Positions 49,886 to 58,850 of a stretch of 64,000 nucleotides of DNA are shown here, one piece after another. The translations under genes were made by a program, and so were the position numbers. This stretch comes from BJ22 sp021298375. GTDB taxonomy: Bacteria; Planctomycetota; Planctomycetia; Pirellulales; Pirellulaceae. Below the pieces are notes generated by a model. It saw only the letters and a list, made by a program, of their open reading frames with translations, was not told the DNA's origin and did not search any database. Within the stretch, counting starts at the first letter, position 1. Every line of letters begins with the position of its first letter. Location: positions 124,001 to 188,000 of the forward strand of contig JBKDOL010000121.1 in the NCBI GenBank assembly GCA_046343015.1, given 5' to 3'.

Positions 49886-51877
49886 TCAGTACTTGCCTGC
49901 GAAGTTGACCTCGACTGTCTCCAGACAAACCGAGGCGGGTACTTCAGTACTCAACTCGCCCGAGACGAAATCGACGATTTCATTGGCAACCGCCGCGGGA
50001 GTGACGACTTCAACCCGGACCTGTTCGACTGAACCCAGTCCCGCCTGGAGGCGGCTCCGCCCCGCCCCGCGGCATGGAATACTCGTATAACCGGAAGCGC
50101 CCAATTCCGCGAGTCGCTTAACCAGGCGCTCCTCAATCCAGGGGTCGGTCACTATCGTCACTCGCTTCAAGGGGGTGAACGATCGCTTTCTAGCGGCCAG
50201 GGGATGCCCCGAAAACTGGCGATGCCCCTCTAATCCCCGGACCTCGAGCCTCTTTCCTGCCCGGTGAAACTCATCTTCGAGCTCATGCATTTTTTCCATC
50301 ACACTGTGGTCGACAAGTTCAGCATGTGAAAAATCCACCACCACGTCGTTGTTTCCTTCCAAACCCAACTGCTCGATCTGCCTGCGAAATGGAATAAAGT
50401 TGGAAAACACGGCCGAGCCCCGGGCAGATACCACCACCCGACTGGGCCCTTGCTCCGTGACTTCAAGGTAGGGCTTGAAAATTGAACGCAAAGGCAAGCC
50501 GTTAAGGAGATGAATCGAAAGCTTGACGGCAATTCCGATCGCGATCCCTACCAGCAGGTCGGTCGCCAGAACGGCAATCAACGTGGCGACAAAGATTAGC
50601 AACTGCTCGCGCCCGATTTTGTAGACGTTAATGAATTCGGTTGGCGAAGCCAGGCGAAATCCGGTGTAGACCAGCATGGCCGCCAAAGCCGATAGCGGGA
50701 CCCGGTGAATTAACGCCGGTAGAAAGGCAACAAACGCAAGTAAACAGATTCCATGCCAAAAATCTGCAAACCGCGTACGGGCTCCGTTGTCGATATTCGC
50801 CTTGCTCCGCACGATTTCCGAGATCATTGGCAGGCCGCCAATCAACGCCACAAGGGCATTGGCCAGACCGACTCCAAGCAAATCGCGATTCAGATTCGTT
50901 TTCCGTTTCCAGGGGTCGATCATGTCAATCGCCTTGGCACTGAGCATTGACTCCAGTGACCCGATCAAGGCAAACATCAGGACCCATTTCGCCGCTCCCC
51001 AGCGAGAATCCGGATTCGTGAAGGCACTCCAATCCGGGGTGGTAATCGCCTGCAGCAGATTCGATGGAACCGTCACCAGAAACTTCTCTCCCAACTGATA
51101 TTCGTGTCCCAGAAACGTATAAGTATGCTCGTGGCCGAGGTCGAATAACATTCCCATCGGTACAGCTACTACCAGCACCAGCAACTGTGCGGGAATACTG
51201 CGAATCAACTTGTTGCTCGTCTTCGACTTCCAGTAGCCAAACCCGAACAGAATCAGCAGGCTGACCAGGCCAATCAGGGCGATCTCCGGATTGGCGTGCC
51301 AGAGTTTTTCAGGGAGCTCGCGGAGAATCTCCAGCGGCTCGCCTTTGGCCGACTGCCCCACCGCCACCGGCAATTGCTTCACCATGATGATCACGCCAAT
51401 CGCCGCCAGCATGCCGTGCACCACTGACGTAGGGAAAAAGTCACCAAGAACCCCTGCTCTCACCAGACCGAACAGAATCTGCACTACCCCTGCAACCACA
51501 CCGACAGCCAAGGCCATTCGATAAGCCTGAAAGTCGGCCGCCGGGTCGGAGCCACCTGTGTATCCAAAGTGAGTCACCGCGCCGACAACAATCACAATCA
51601 TCCCGGCGGCGGGGCCCTTGATCGTCAACTCCGAGTTGCTGATGAAGGTCGTTAACACCGCCCCCGCTACGGCCGTAAAGACACCTGCGATCGGAGGAAA
51701 ACCGGATGCGATCGAAATCCCCAGACACAACGGCAGCGCGATCAGGAAAACCAACAGTCCCGAAATCAAGTCGTTTCGCAGGTAGTTGATAAAACCAGCC
51801 GCATTGCCCAGGGGGACCTCCCCTGACGGCAACGCCTCATTCGCACGAACCTCATTCATTTCACTGACTCCAGACAA
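49886..51877 (-). CDS. SulP-family anion (bicarbonate-type) transporter with STAS and PII-like domains
   Basis: 663 residues. SulP membrane domain (about 30-455) with SulP phrases GLLVFLIALPLCLGISIASGF, TIKGPAAGMIVIVVG and MFALIGSLESMLSAKAID. A STAS domain follows (about 470-560; DVVVDFSHAELVDHSVMEKM). The last 90 residues (about 571-661) have the ferredoxin-like strand order of PII/SbtB-type proteins: KRVTIVTDPWIEERLVKRLAELGASGYTS, a Gly-rich loop, QVRVEVVTPAAVANEIVDFV. Context with dabA favours bicarbonate over sulfate. It is the last gene of the operon. Confidence 0.85.
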   Translation of the reverse strand: MSGVSEMNEVRANEALPSGEVPLGNAAGFINYLRNDLISGLLVFLIALPLCLGISIASGFPPIAGVFTAVAGAVLTTFISNSELTIKGPAAGMIVIVVGAVTHFGYTGGSDPAADFQAYRMALAVGVVAGVVQILFGLVRAGVLGDFFPTSVVHGMLAAIGVIIMVKQLPVAVGQSAKGEPLEILRELPEKLWHANPEIALIGLVSLLILFGFGYWKSKTSNKLIRSIPAQLLVLVVAVPMGMLFDLGHEHTYTFLGHEYQLGEKFLVTVPSNLLQAITTPDWSAFTNPDSRWGAAKWVLMFALIGSLESMLSAKAIDMIDPWKRKTNLNRDLLGVGLANALVALIGGLPMISEIVRSKANIDNGARTRFADFWHGICLLAFVAFLPALIHRVPLSALAAMLVYTGFRLASPTEFINVYKIGREQLLIFVATLIAVLATDLLVGIAIGIAVKLSIHLLNGLPLRSIFKPYLEVTEQGPSRVVVSARGSAVFSNFIPFRRQIEQLGLEGNNDVVVDFSHAELVDHSVMEKMHELEDEFHRAGKRLEVRGLEGHRQFSGHPLAARKRSFTPLKRVTIVTDPWIEERLVKRLAELGASGYTSIPCRGAGRSRLQAGLGSVEQVRVEVVTPAAVANEIVDFVSGELSTEVPASVCLETVEVNFAGKY

Positions 51878-51932
51878 ACTTGACCAAACAGCGCCTCTTC
51901 AAACCCTCACTCATCATGTGGCCATTCGCTGG

Positions 51933-53540
51933 TCAGTGATCATCCAAAGCAACGGGCTGCCTCGGACCGCCATCTCCCACCCGCAGTCCGGCCAGCGGTC
52001 TGCCTGGTGCCTCATTCCCATAACTGAGCGCTGCCTCGTCCGACTTGTATGCGTTCCGCCTCGGAGCTGAATCCCTTGCAGAAAAATCAGCCTCTGTTCG
52101 CTCGACGCCCTCAACCTCCGGCTCATGCTCTTCTTGTTGCATCGGCTGGGGCTGAGTCCCTGTCCGCTCCCCCAGAAGGTGCTCCGCAGCGCGAAACCGC
52201 GAGGCCAGAAAGGGCTGTGGATAAATGCCGCCGCCAATCATCACGGCAACCAGCAACAAAACCGCCAGCCTTTCCGCTGGACGCGCACGCAAACAAATCG
52301 AGGTCGAGTGACGCGGCCCGGTAAACAAACGAAAGTAAACCTTGAGAACCGAGATCCCATTTAATGCCGCCGCGAGAACAATCGCCACGCCTGTCCAGGG
52401 ATACCGATGAATCACCCCATCCACCAGCAACTCGGTCGCGACAAAACCAATCGTCCCCGGAAAACCGACGGATGCCAGCCCGGTCAAAAGGCAGAGAACT
52501 GCCAAAGTGGGCATATGCTCGAATAACCCATGGTAGTCAGCCAGCGAAATGCGCCCCAATCGTGACTCCACGCTGCGCAGTGTCAGCCCAAACCCGGCGA
52601 GCGACAAGCTGGTCGCAAACCAGACGCTCAAACCTCCCGCCAAAGCTTCCGTCGTCGCTGTCTCCAATCCGACCAACACCAAGGAGGCATGGCTGAGAAA
52701 CAAGTAGACAAAAAACCGCCTTAGCTCCTTCTGAACCAAGGCCATCCCCGCCGCATAAAGCGATGTCAACATCGGAGCCCAGACGAGCAACTTCAAACTC
52801 CAGTCCGGCGCCTCCGGAACCACCAACCGGACCGCAGCATAGGCTCCGGCCATCGGCGTCACAAACAGAATTGAACTTCCAAACGGAGCGTGCTCAAACA
52901 AATCTGTCATCCAGCAATGCAGCGGAGCTACACCACTCCGCAAGAGCACGGCCAAAACCAGCAACACGCCCCCGCAGTAATGCCACCAAGCCCCCTCAGG
53001 ATTCCCGGCAACCAACCACCATCCGGCCCACAAAAACAGGACAAACGGGACCAAGTGAGTCAAATATACGCCAGTTGGCTTGCCCCGCTGAACCAACTCA
53101 TACCACGGAGTCAGCACGCTTAAACTCAATAAGCCAATCAACAGCCAAGGCTCGTGCGCGCTGAAGATCGTCAAGCCCAGCGCCTGATTCAGCAGAACTC
53201 CTCCAAAGGAAACCCGCTTGAGCTTGGTCTTGAGCGTTCCCAGAACAGTCAGTAATCCCAGCAGCGAAACCAAGGCCAACATGGGCGCACTGAACTCATC
53301 CATCGAGAGCAAGTTTCGCCCGCTGATCCAACTCAGTCCGTCCCAGCGATCGTGAGCAACCTCGGTCTCCAACCAGGCGAAGTCAACCCACGCTCCCAGC
53401 GTTCCCAACAGACTGGCACTCAGGAAACCCAGAGTCCAAACCCTCGCCCGGTCCGGGGAACCGATTGCGGCGACGATGCCAGCGCCGACTAAAGGCAGAA
53501 GAATTGCCAACTCCAACCAAGGCAAATGCAGTTCGCTCAT
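51933..53540 (-). CDS. NuoM-like proton-pumping membrane subunit of the DAB system
   Basis: 535 residues from ATG 53540 (MSELHLPWLE), overlapping the preceding stop by 4 bp; the frame is open to 53621 but inside that gene. About a dozen membrane segments of the Complex I antiporter-like (Proton_antipo_M) type: SGVAPLHCWMTDLFEHAP, ELRRFFVYLFLSHASLVL, LASVGFPGTIGFVATELLVDG. The last 100 residues are hydrophilic, charged and apparently cytoplasmic (QQEEHEPEVEGVERTEADF). Canonical DAB operons have one such subunit; here it is the second. Confidence 0.85.
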   Translation of the reverse strand: MSELHLPWLELAILLPLVGAGIVAAIGSPDRARVWTLGFLSASLLGTLGAWVDFAWLETEVAHDRWDGLSWISGRNLLSMDEFSAPMLALVSLLGLLTVLGTLKTKLKRVSFGGVLLNQALGLTIFSAHEPWLLIGLLSLSVLTPWYELVQRGKPTGVYLTHLVPFVLFLWAGWWLVAGNPEGAWWHYCGGVLLVLAVLLRSGVAPLHCWMTDLFEHAPFGSSILFVTPMAGAYAAVRLVVPEAPDWSLKLLVWAPMLTSLYAAGMALVQKELRRFFVYLFLSHASLVLVGLETATTEALAGGLSVWFATSLSLAGFGLTLRSVESRLGRISLADYHGLFEHMPTLAVLCLLTGLASVGFPGTIGFVATELLVDGVIHRYPWTGVAIVLAAALNGISVLKVYFRLFTGPRHSTSICLRARPAERLAVLLLVAVMIGGGIYPQPFLASRFRAAEHLLGERTGTQPQPMQQEEHEPEVEGVERTEADFSARDSAPRRNAYKSDEAALSYGNEAPGRPLAGLRVGDGGPRQPVALDDH

Positions 53541-54937
53541 CGCAACTCCTTCAGCAATTCGTCGGTTGGACGAACAAGGTCTGACTCCCGGGAAGGTCGT
53601 CCGGACAACAGGTCCGTCCACTTTCGCTCAGCCCGGTCGCACCAGCGAAAAACAGCCAGAAAGGGCCGCACCAGCCAGCGATCCAGCAGCGTATCGAGAT
53701 AGCCCCGCTCCAGCCCCCAGCGATACAGACGTATTTGCCCGCCAGCCGACAGCCATGCCGGCCAGGGATTTCGTCGATTGGACACGTGTCGCCCCAGCGC
53801 GTTCTCCAGAAGCTGGTAGTCCCGCAGCAAGGTCGGCGCCCGCAGCAACTGCAACGTCCGCAAACAGGCATGGCCTATCATGTGCAGCAATGGCAGATAC
53901 CTCAGTCCCAGTCCAATCTCAATCGCAATCAACCCCACCTGCGTCAGCGAAGCAAAGGCCAGCGCACTCTTCACGTCGGACTGCACTCGACCGGCAAGAC
54001 TGGCTATCAGTACGGTGATTAATCCCAGCCCCAGCACCAGCCAAGACAGCGCCGGAACCCGGTCCAGCAGCGGGCTGAGTCGCAGCAGCAAGTATGTCCC
54101 TAAGTGAATCGAGAGAGCCCCGTAGAAAATTGCGCTCGAGGGAGTTGGCCCCTCCATCGCCCGCGGTAGCCATCCCGAAAAGGGCACCAGCGCCGACTTT
54201 CCGGCCGCGGCCACGATCATCAACAGGCCAATCAGCAGCGCCTGCCCCTCAGGCAAGGAAATCGCCGCATTTGGCCAACCTTCGGTTCCAGCCAATCGGG
54301 CAAACTCGCCCTCTCCCGTCAAATGGTGCAATAAGGCGGCCCCCATCAAAAAGGCGGCGTCCGCGAAACGATAAACACTCCAAACCCGCAACCCATTATC
54401 AACCGGCGCCACACGCTCCTGGAAAAAGGCGACCAGCAAGGCAGAAGACAAGCCGACCAGTTCCCATCCGAGAAACAGCGTCTCGATTGAACCGGCCAGC
54501 ACAGCAGTGTTTATCCCCAGCAAAAACATCGCAAACAGGAAAAAGAATCGCTGATATCCGGGCTCGCGATGCATGTAATTGGCGGCAAACGCCGCAATCA
54601 ATCCACACAAACCATAAGAGAGAATCGCGAACGGAATCGAGAGCCAATCGAAAATCAGCTCGAGGCGAAAATGAAAATGCACTTCCTCCAGAACCACCCA
54701 GTCACTTCCCTTAAAGACCAACGCCCGCTCCGCACCGCTGGTCCAAAACAGTCCCGCTATTCCCACAAGCGCAAGCAGCCCCACCAGAATCACCAGCCGT
54801 GAAAGCCCCGCCGCAAATCGCTCACTCAACTTCAAGCCCAGCAGCGGCGGCAATCCCAGCGCAACCAGTAGTAACGCCGGTCCTCCCGCGACCAACAAGA
54901 CCAAGCCATTGAAAGCCAAATTTGGATCCACGCTCAT
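53537..54937 (-). CDS. dabB: NuoL/NADH-dehydrogenase-subunit-5-like membrane subunit (DabB)
   Basis: 466 residues, start ATG 54937. Antiporter-like fold: FAANYMHREPGYQRFFFLFAMFL, LGWELVGLSSALLVAFF, then the pump core AAAGKSALVPFSGWLPRAMEGPTPSSAIFYGAL and KSALAFASLTQVGLIAIEIGLG. The C-terminal 100 residues contain amphipathic helices and a charged tail. In characterised DAB systems this subunit couples cation flow to DabA, which hydrates CO2 at the membrane. It starts 30 bp after the dabA stop. Confidence 0.88.
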   Translation of the reverse strand: MSVDPNLAFNGLVLLVAGGPALLLVALGLPPLLGLKLSERFAAGLSRLVILVGLLALVGIAGLFWTSGAERALVFKGSDWVVLEEVHFHFRLELIFDWLSIPFAILSYGLCGLIAAFAANYMHREPGYQRFFFLFAMFLLGINTAVLAGSIETLFLGWELVGLSSALLVAFFQERVAPVDNGLRVWSVYRFADAAFLMGAALLHHLTGEGEFARLAGTEGWPNAAISLPEGQALLIGLLMIVAAAGKSALVPFSGWLPRAMEGPTPSSAIFYGALSIHLGTYLLLRLSPLLDRVPALSWLVLGLGLITVLIASLAGRVQSDVKSALAFASLTQVGLIAIEIGLGLRYLPLLHMIGHACLRTLQLLRAPTLLRDYQLLENALGRHVSNRRNPWPAWLSAGGQIRLYRWGLERGYLDTLLDRWLVRPFLAVFRWCDRAERKWTDLLSGRPSRESDLVRPTDELLKELR

Positions 54938-54967
54938 CTTCCCAAAAAAAACAGTCTGCTCAAAATA

Positions 54968-57900
54968 CTAGCCCCGTCCAACCGACGGTCCTGACGACAG
55001 CTTGACTTCCGGTTGAAACCCGGCCAGGACTTGGGCAAAGCCCAGATTGTCTCGCCAGCCCCGATACCACTCGACCGACTGGTTTACACGCGGCAACTCC
55101 TCCAACGGGCCACAAAAGGGCTCAAACGTCTCTCCACGCAACAACTGGATCTCGTCCGAATCCGGACTGAGCGTGGCGACCTGCACCCAACCATTGCCGC
55201 AAAGTCGGCGAATGGTCGGATTGCGCTGCATAATTCCGAGGAAATGCTCAGGCCGCGTTTCAATCACAAACAGCAGTCGCACCGGATCGTGAATCTCGAC
55301 CATCTGGGCACTCAGCCCCGTGCGCAAATCGCTGGCCGCTCCATCCATCACTCCAATCAATGAAGTCACATTGTGAGGCAGCTTGGAACCACAACCATAC
55401 CCGGCGACATCGACCCGGGAAAAATAATACTCAAGGTTGATCCCGCCGCAGACCGGTATCACGGCCCCGAGAATTCGCGCTAAAATCGACTGCTCAGCAT
55501 CATCCTGATCGGGATCGTAGGAAACGAGAAATGAGCGACGATCGAGAAACAAACCCCGCGTTCGCGCGCGTCGCCCGACAGTGCACACCGCGTTGGTCGC
55601 ATGGTTGTATTCCGGGCGGGTCTGCGAAAGGTCTTCCGCCCGCGTCTCCACGTGCCGCAGAGCCTTGTTTGCCGAAAGCGATAATTCCGCCGAAACAAAC
55701 CGCCGCGACCGCTCATGCGCGTTACGAGGCCGGGCGACCTCGACGACACTTAAGACATGCTCCAGCGCCGGTCGAGCCTCATTCGGAATTCGTTCCGTGT
55801 CGACAAACCGCACCGAATCATCGCACGTATTGTGGAAGGCTCCCACAAACCAGGTGTCGGCTGGAATCCTTAAACCCCGCTTTTCCAGCAGCGCCCGGAT
55901 TCGTGGATCATTCGCCATTGCCGAAACTGCGCGGGCATTGGGCCCCCCCCGCCCACCTCCGCAAGCTCCACAGTTATAAGCCGACTCGTGGGGATTGTTC
56001 AGACTCGAGGACCCATGACCACAGACCACAACAATTGGCGCAAAGTTCCGAGTCAATCCAATATCCCGCAACAATCGCTCAACGGCATCCGCCATTTCAT
56101 TGACAGTGAAGCCAAGTTGCTCTGGTTCCTTCCCAGGCGGTCCCCCCTGACGCTCCAACGTCAATTCCGTTTCTTTCGGCGGAGTGACGATCTCTCCCGC
56201 CGCCCGACGCATCCCGGCGGTCAATCGGGGAAACAGCACCCGCGCTACCAGCGGCAGCGTGGCTAAAGGCCCCAATACCGCCATCGCCATCCCACCCACA
56301 AACGATCGGCTGCGCGTATGCCAGGCATGGGCCTGCTGTCCCAGCAGCTCCCGCGCCTTTTTTCGCCTCCCATGCTGCTCCAGCGCACCCTCGCTGACGC
56401 GTTCGACCACATAGTGCTGCGGCTTCATGATGATCGGGCATAGTGGGACGAAATGGGCGTCACCTGCTCCGCGATAGTAAATCGGCACGGCAAAAAAACC
56501 GGCCGCCCCAAACGTCTCACAGGCGGGATCAATCTCCTCCAGATTTCGCCGAAAAGACTCTTCCCGGTCATCGATGCAACAGACAATCTGGAAGCTGGGC
56601 CGCTCGGACGCCGCGGCCCGCCCCGCAACCTGTCGCAAGCCGACTGTCTGCGAGTGCCGCGCATAGGCTCCCAGAACCTGCTCACGATAAGCTGCCTCAA
56701 AAGCCAGCTGGAAAATCTTCCGCCGCGCGATCGAGTCGAATGCTTCCAACTCCCTGACAAGCTCAGCCCATGCGCTCGGGCCAATCGCAAACAATTGCTC
56801 AGGAGTCCAACCGTTCGCCCGAGCCAGCTGAAACAAAGCAAAGGCTCGACGCAATTCATCTGCCGAAGGATTCGGATTCCGGCTGTATGAACGGGCAGCA
56901 GCCCGTCGCAGTTCTGGCAAAGCCAACCCAGCTTGTCCCTGCTCCGCCAATACGTTCCGCAACACCACCCGCTCGACCACCAGCCTCACGGCCAGATATT
57001 CAGCCAGGCTTCGGGGTGGAACGCCGAGCGGAACCCGATCGCCACGCTGCTCCAGCTGGTTTAACATCCCCGCCCAGCCCCGAAGCGCCAACAGCGTTTG
57101 CGAAACGTACTCATCCCATTCCGGCTCAGAAACTCCCAACCGCTCCAGCGATTCCAGCGTTGCCGCCGTCGCCGTGGTTCCGGCATCAAGTAACTGCTGC
57201 AACTCCCCAGCCAAACCATCAAACACCGCCCCCGGAGACATCCCGGGACGCGCGTAAAGTCCCAAAAAACAGCGGTAAAAACCTCGAGTCCGCCCCGGCA
57301 ATTCCCACTGCGAAAAGCCCTGGTCGACATACGCTGCGCAAAAACGAATCAACAGCTCATTCACCGGACGGTCGATGTCGCTCCCCGACCAGCGATACAA
57401 AAAATCCCGGTGCCGCACCCCTTCAAACTCCACCGCTCGCGGAGGCAGCCCGGAAACGCCCTGACGACACAATCCCCACAGGACCCGCAACGTCGCTGAC
57501 TCCCAGTCCGACTCCGACCAGTCCAACAATCCACCCGGAGCTGTACCCCGCAGCCACGCCGCAACCCGAGCGAACGGTTCGCTGGCTTGTGCTGAATTAC
57601 CGCGCTCCTCGGGAAACGAGCGAAGCGCCCAGCGCTTGGTTGCCTCCAAAACCTCCAGGACTTGAGCCCGCTCCTGCCCTACCGGATATTTTCGAAGTGC
57701 ATCCGTCTCCGCGATCAGCCAATTCAGCTCGGCTGCAGGTGCAACATGCTGCGGCGAGAGCAGCATCGCCCGACGAAGCCTCAGGCGACTGGTCAATCCA
57801 CCCGCAAGTAACTCCTCTCCTGATTCCGTTTCCCGCAACAACGCTTCATCAATCTGCTTCTCGGTCAACCGCCCCGCCCGCAGTTCCGCCCGGTAATCTT

Positions 57901-58117
57901 CCTCCGGTAAATAGGGATGACAGCCAAATGTCGTCGCTGCTGAGGCAACTGCCTCGTGAAATCCCTGCTCTTCAAACGCGTGCAGCGTGTTGTGGTGGAC
58001 GAAGACATTAATTGGCCCCTGTGCAGGCAATAGATGTGCTGCGTGCGCAATCGCCTGCTCCAGCCTGTTTGCGACATCCGGCGAGCTCACCGGACAGGTT
58101 TCAGTCTCTGTCTGCAT
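54968..58117 (-). CDS. dabA: DabA (DUF2309/UPF0753) beta-carbonic-anhydrase-like subunit
   Basis: 1049 residues. The family makes a cytoplasmic zinc protein, distantly like beta-carbonic anhydrase, that docks on DabB to trap CO2 as bicarbonate. All four zinc ligands are present: C514 and D516 in VCCIDDREES, H701 in CGHGSSSLNNP and C716 in YNCGACGG. The intervals (2 and 15 residues) equal those reported for Halothiobacillus DabA. N-terminal NVFVHHNTLHAFE and C-terminal VCGGINLEYYFSRVD are also family phrases. AAGGA lies about 11 bp before the ATG. It is first gene of a four-gene operon. Confidence 0.93.
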   Translation of the reverse strand: MQTETETCPVSSPDVANRLEQAIAHAAHLLPAQGPINVFVHHNTLHAFEEQGFHEAVASAATTFGCHPYLPEEDYRAELRAGRLTEKQIDEALLRETESGEELLAGGLTSRLRLRRAMLLSPQHVAPAAELNWLIAETDALRKYPVGQERAQVLEVLEATKRWALRSFPEERGNSAQASEPFARVAAWLRGTAPGGLLDWSESDWESATLRVLWGLCRQGVSGLPPRAVEFEGVRHRDFLYRWSGSDIDRPVNELLIRFCAAYVDQGFSQWELPGRTRGFYRCFLGLYARPGMSPGAVFDGLAGELQQLLDAGTTATAATLESLERLGVSEPEWDEYVSQTLLALRGWAGMLNQLEQRGDRVPLGVPPRSLAEYLAVRLVVERVVLRNVLAEQGQAGLALPELRRAAARSYSRNPNPSADELRRAFALFQLARANGWTPEQLFAIGPSAWAELVRELEAFDSIARRKIFQLAFEAAYREQVLGAYARHSQTVGLRQVAGRAAASERPSFQIVCCIDDREESFRRNLEEIDPACETFGAAGFFAVPIYYRGAGDAHFVPLCPIIMKPQHYVVERVSEGALEQHGRRKKARELLGQQAHAWHTRSRSFVGGMAMAVLGPLATLPLVARVLFPRLTAGMRRAAGEIVTPPKETELTLERQGGPPGKEPEQLGFTVNEMADAVERLLRDIGLTRNFAPIVVVCGHGSSSLNNPHESAYNCGACGGGRGGPNARAVSAMANDPRIRALLEKRGLRIPADTWFVGAFHNTCDDSVRFVDTERIPNEARPALEHVLSVVEVARPRNAHERSRRFVSAELSLSANKALRHVETRAEDLSQTRPEYNHATNAVCTVGRRARTRGLFLDRRSFLVSYDPDQDDAEQSILARILGAVIPVCGGINLEYYFSRVDVAGYGCGSKLPHNVTSLIGVMDGAASDLRTGLSAQMVEIHDPVRLLFVIETRPEHFLGIMQRNPTIRRLCGNGWVQVATLSPDSDEIQLLRGETFEPFCGPLEELPRVNQSVEWYRGWRDNLGFAQVLAGFQPEVKLSSGPSVGRG

Positions 58118-58675
58118 TCTGATGAATCCTTGGATCCTGGACTCGCCAGCCGCCTGATCAGCAGCTGCGAACAGGGAAGTCAGGTTGACGTCGATGGTTC
58201 AAGCCCAACCTTGTGCAGGCTTCCGCCGGAAGCCTGACTTGCCCGGAATATTTCGGGGAACCGCGGCGAGCCAGGCCGCAATCGATTTCAAGATCGACTC
58301 GATCAGAGATCAGTCTCGTTCAGAACGAACGGAGCCGTGTCGCGCGAGCCATCGTCTCGCGACTGTCAGTCAACCCGTTGCTGCGGGGACTCATTGGATT
58401 AAAGGGTACTGCGTGTCCGCCGCGACCCGAATCAATCCGCACTCGTCTCGTGATGCAGATCAATCCGGTTTTATCTGCTTTCGCAGAGAAGCTAAGCGGA
58501 CACGGCAGTACTTGTTCTAAAGAATCTCGCGAAACGCCCGGCACTCCCCAGCCACAAGTCGGCTTTGAACACCGCGCTTCAACCAATCTGAGGAGTTTGC
58601 TGCCAGAAGACTGCTGCGGAACGATGACTGCACGCCGAGAGCCTCGAAAAATAAGGTGTTCCAAAACACTGTTTT

Positions 58676-58700
58676 GAGAAACATCGCTTGGAGAAACATC
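58676..58700. repeat. Two-copy direct repeat, period 15 bp
   Basis: gagaaacatc at 58676-58685 and 58691-58700, in the region upstream of dabA. Confidence 0.7.
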
Positions 58701-58718
58701 CTGATGATGGCATGGGCT

Positions 58719-58850
58719 TCAGCCCAAACCGAGACTGCAGCAGGCACGACTCGCCCCAAACTTATCATCGAGACGGGGGACCACGTGAGCAGAGGCAAAG
58801 CAAACGGCGGCAGCAAAAACCAGAAGCATGATGCAGCAACCGGGCGACAT
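58719..58850 (-). CDS. Possible small secreted peptide (tentative)
   Basis: A 43-codon frame from ATG 58850 with a hydrophobic core (IMLLVFAAAVCFASA) like a signal peptide, then about 20 residues with a Cys pair. No ribosome binding site was recognised and it overlaps a longer frame. It could be chance in GC-rich DNA. Confidence 0.2.
   Translation of the reverse strand: MSPGCCIMLLVFAAAVCFASAHVVPRLDDKFGASRACCSLGLG

Noticed and set aside
49886..51877. Reading the SulP protein as a sulfate permease
   Set aside because: Fold alone cannot separate sulfate from bicarbonate, and the dabAB context plus the PII-like tail argue for bicarbonate.
56770..58011. 413-codon plus-strand frame inside dabA
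   Set aside because: Pro/Ser/Thr-rich shadow of dabA, with no start context.
58194..58210. ggttcaagcccaacc resembling a tRNA T-arm
   Set aside because: No acceptor stem, D-arm or anticodon arm could be folded around it.
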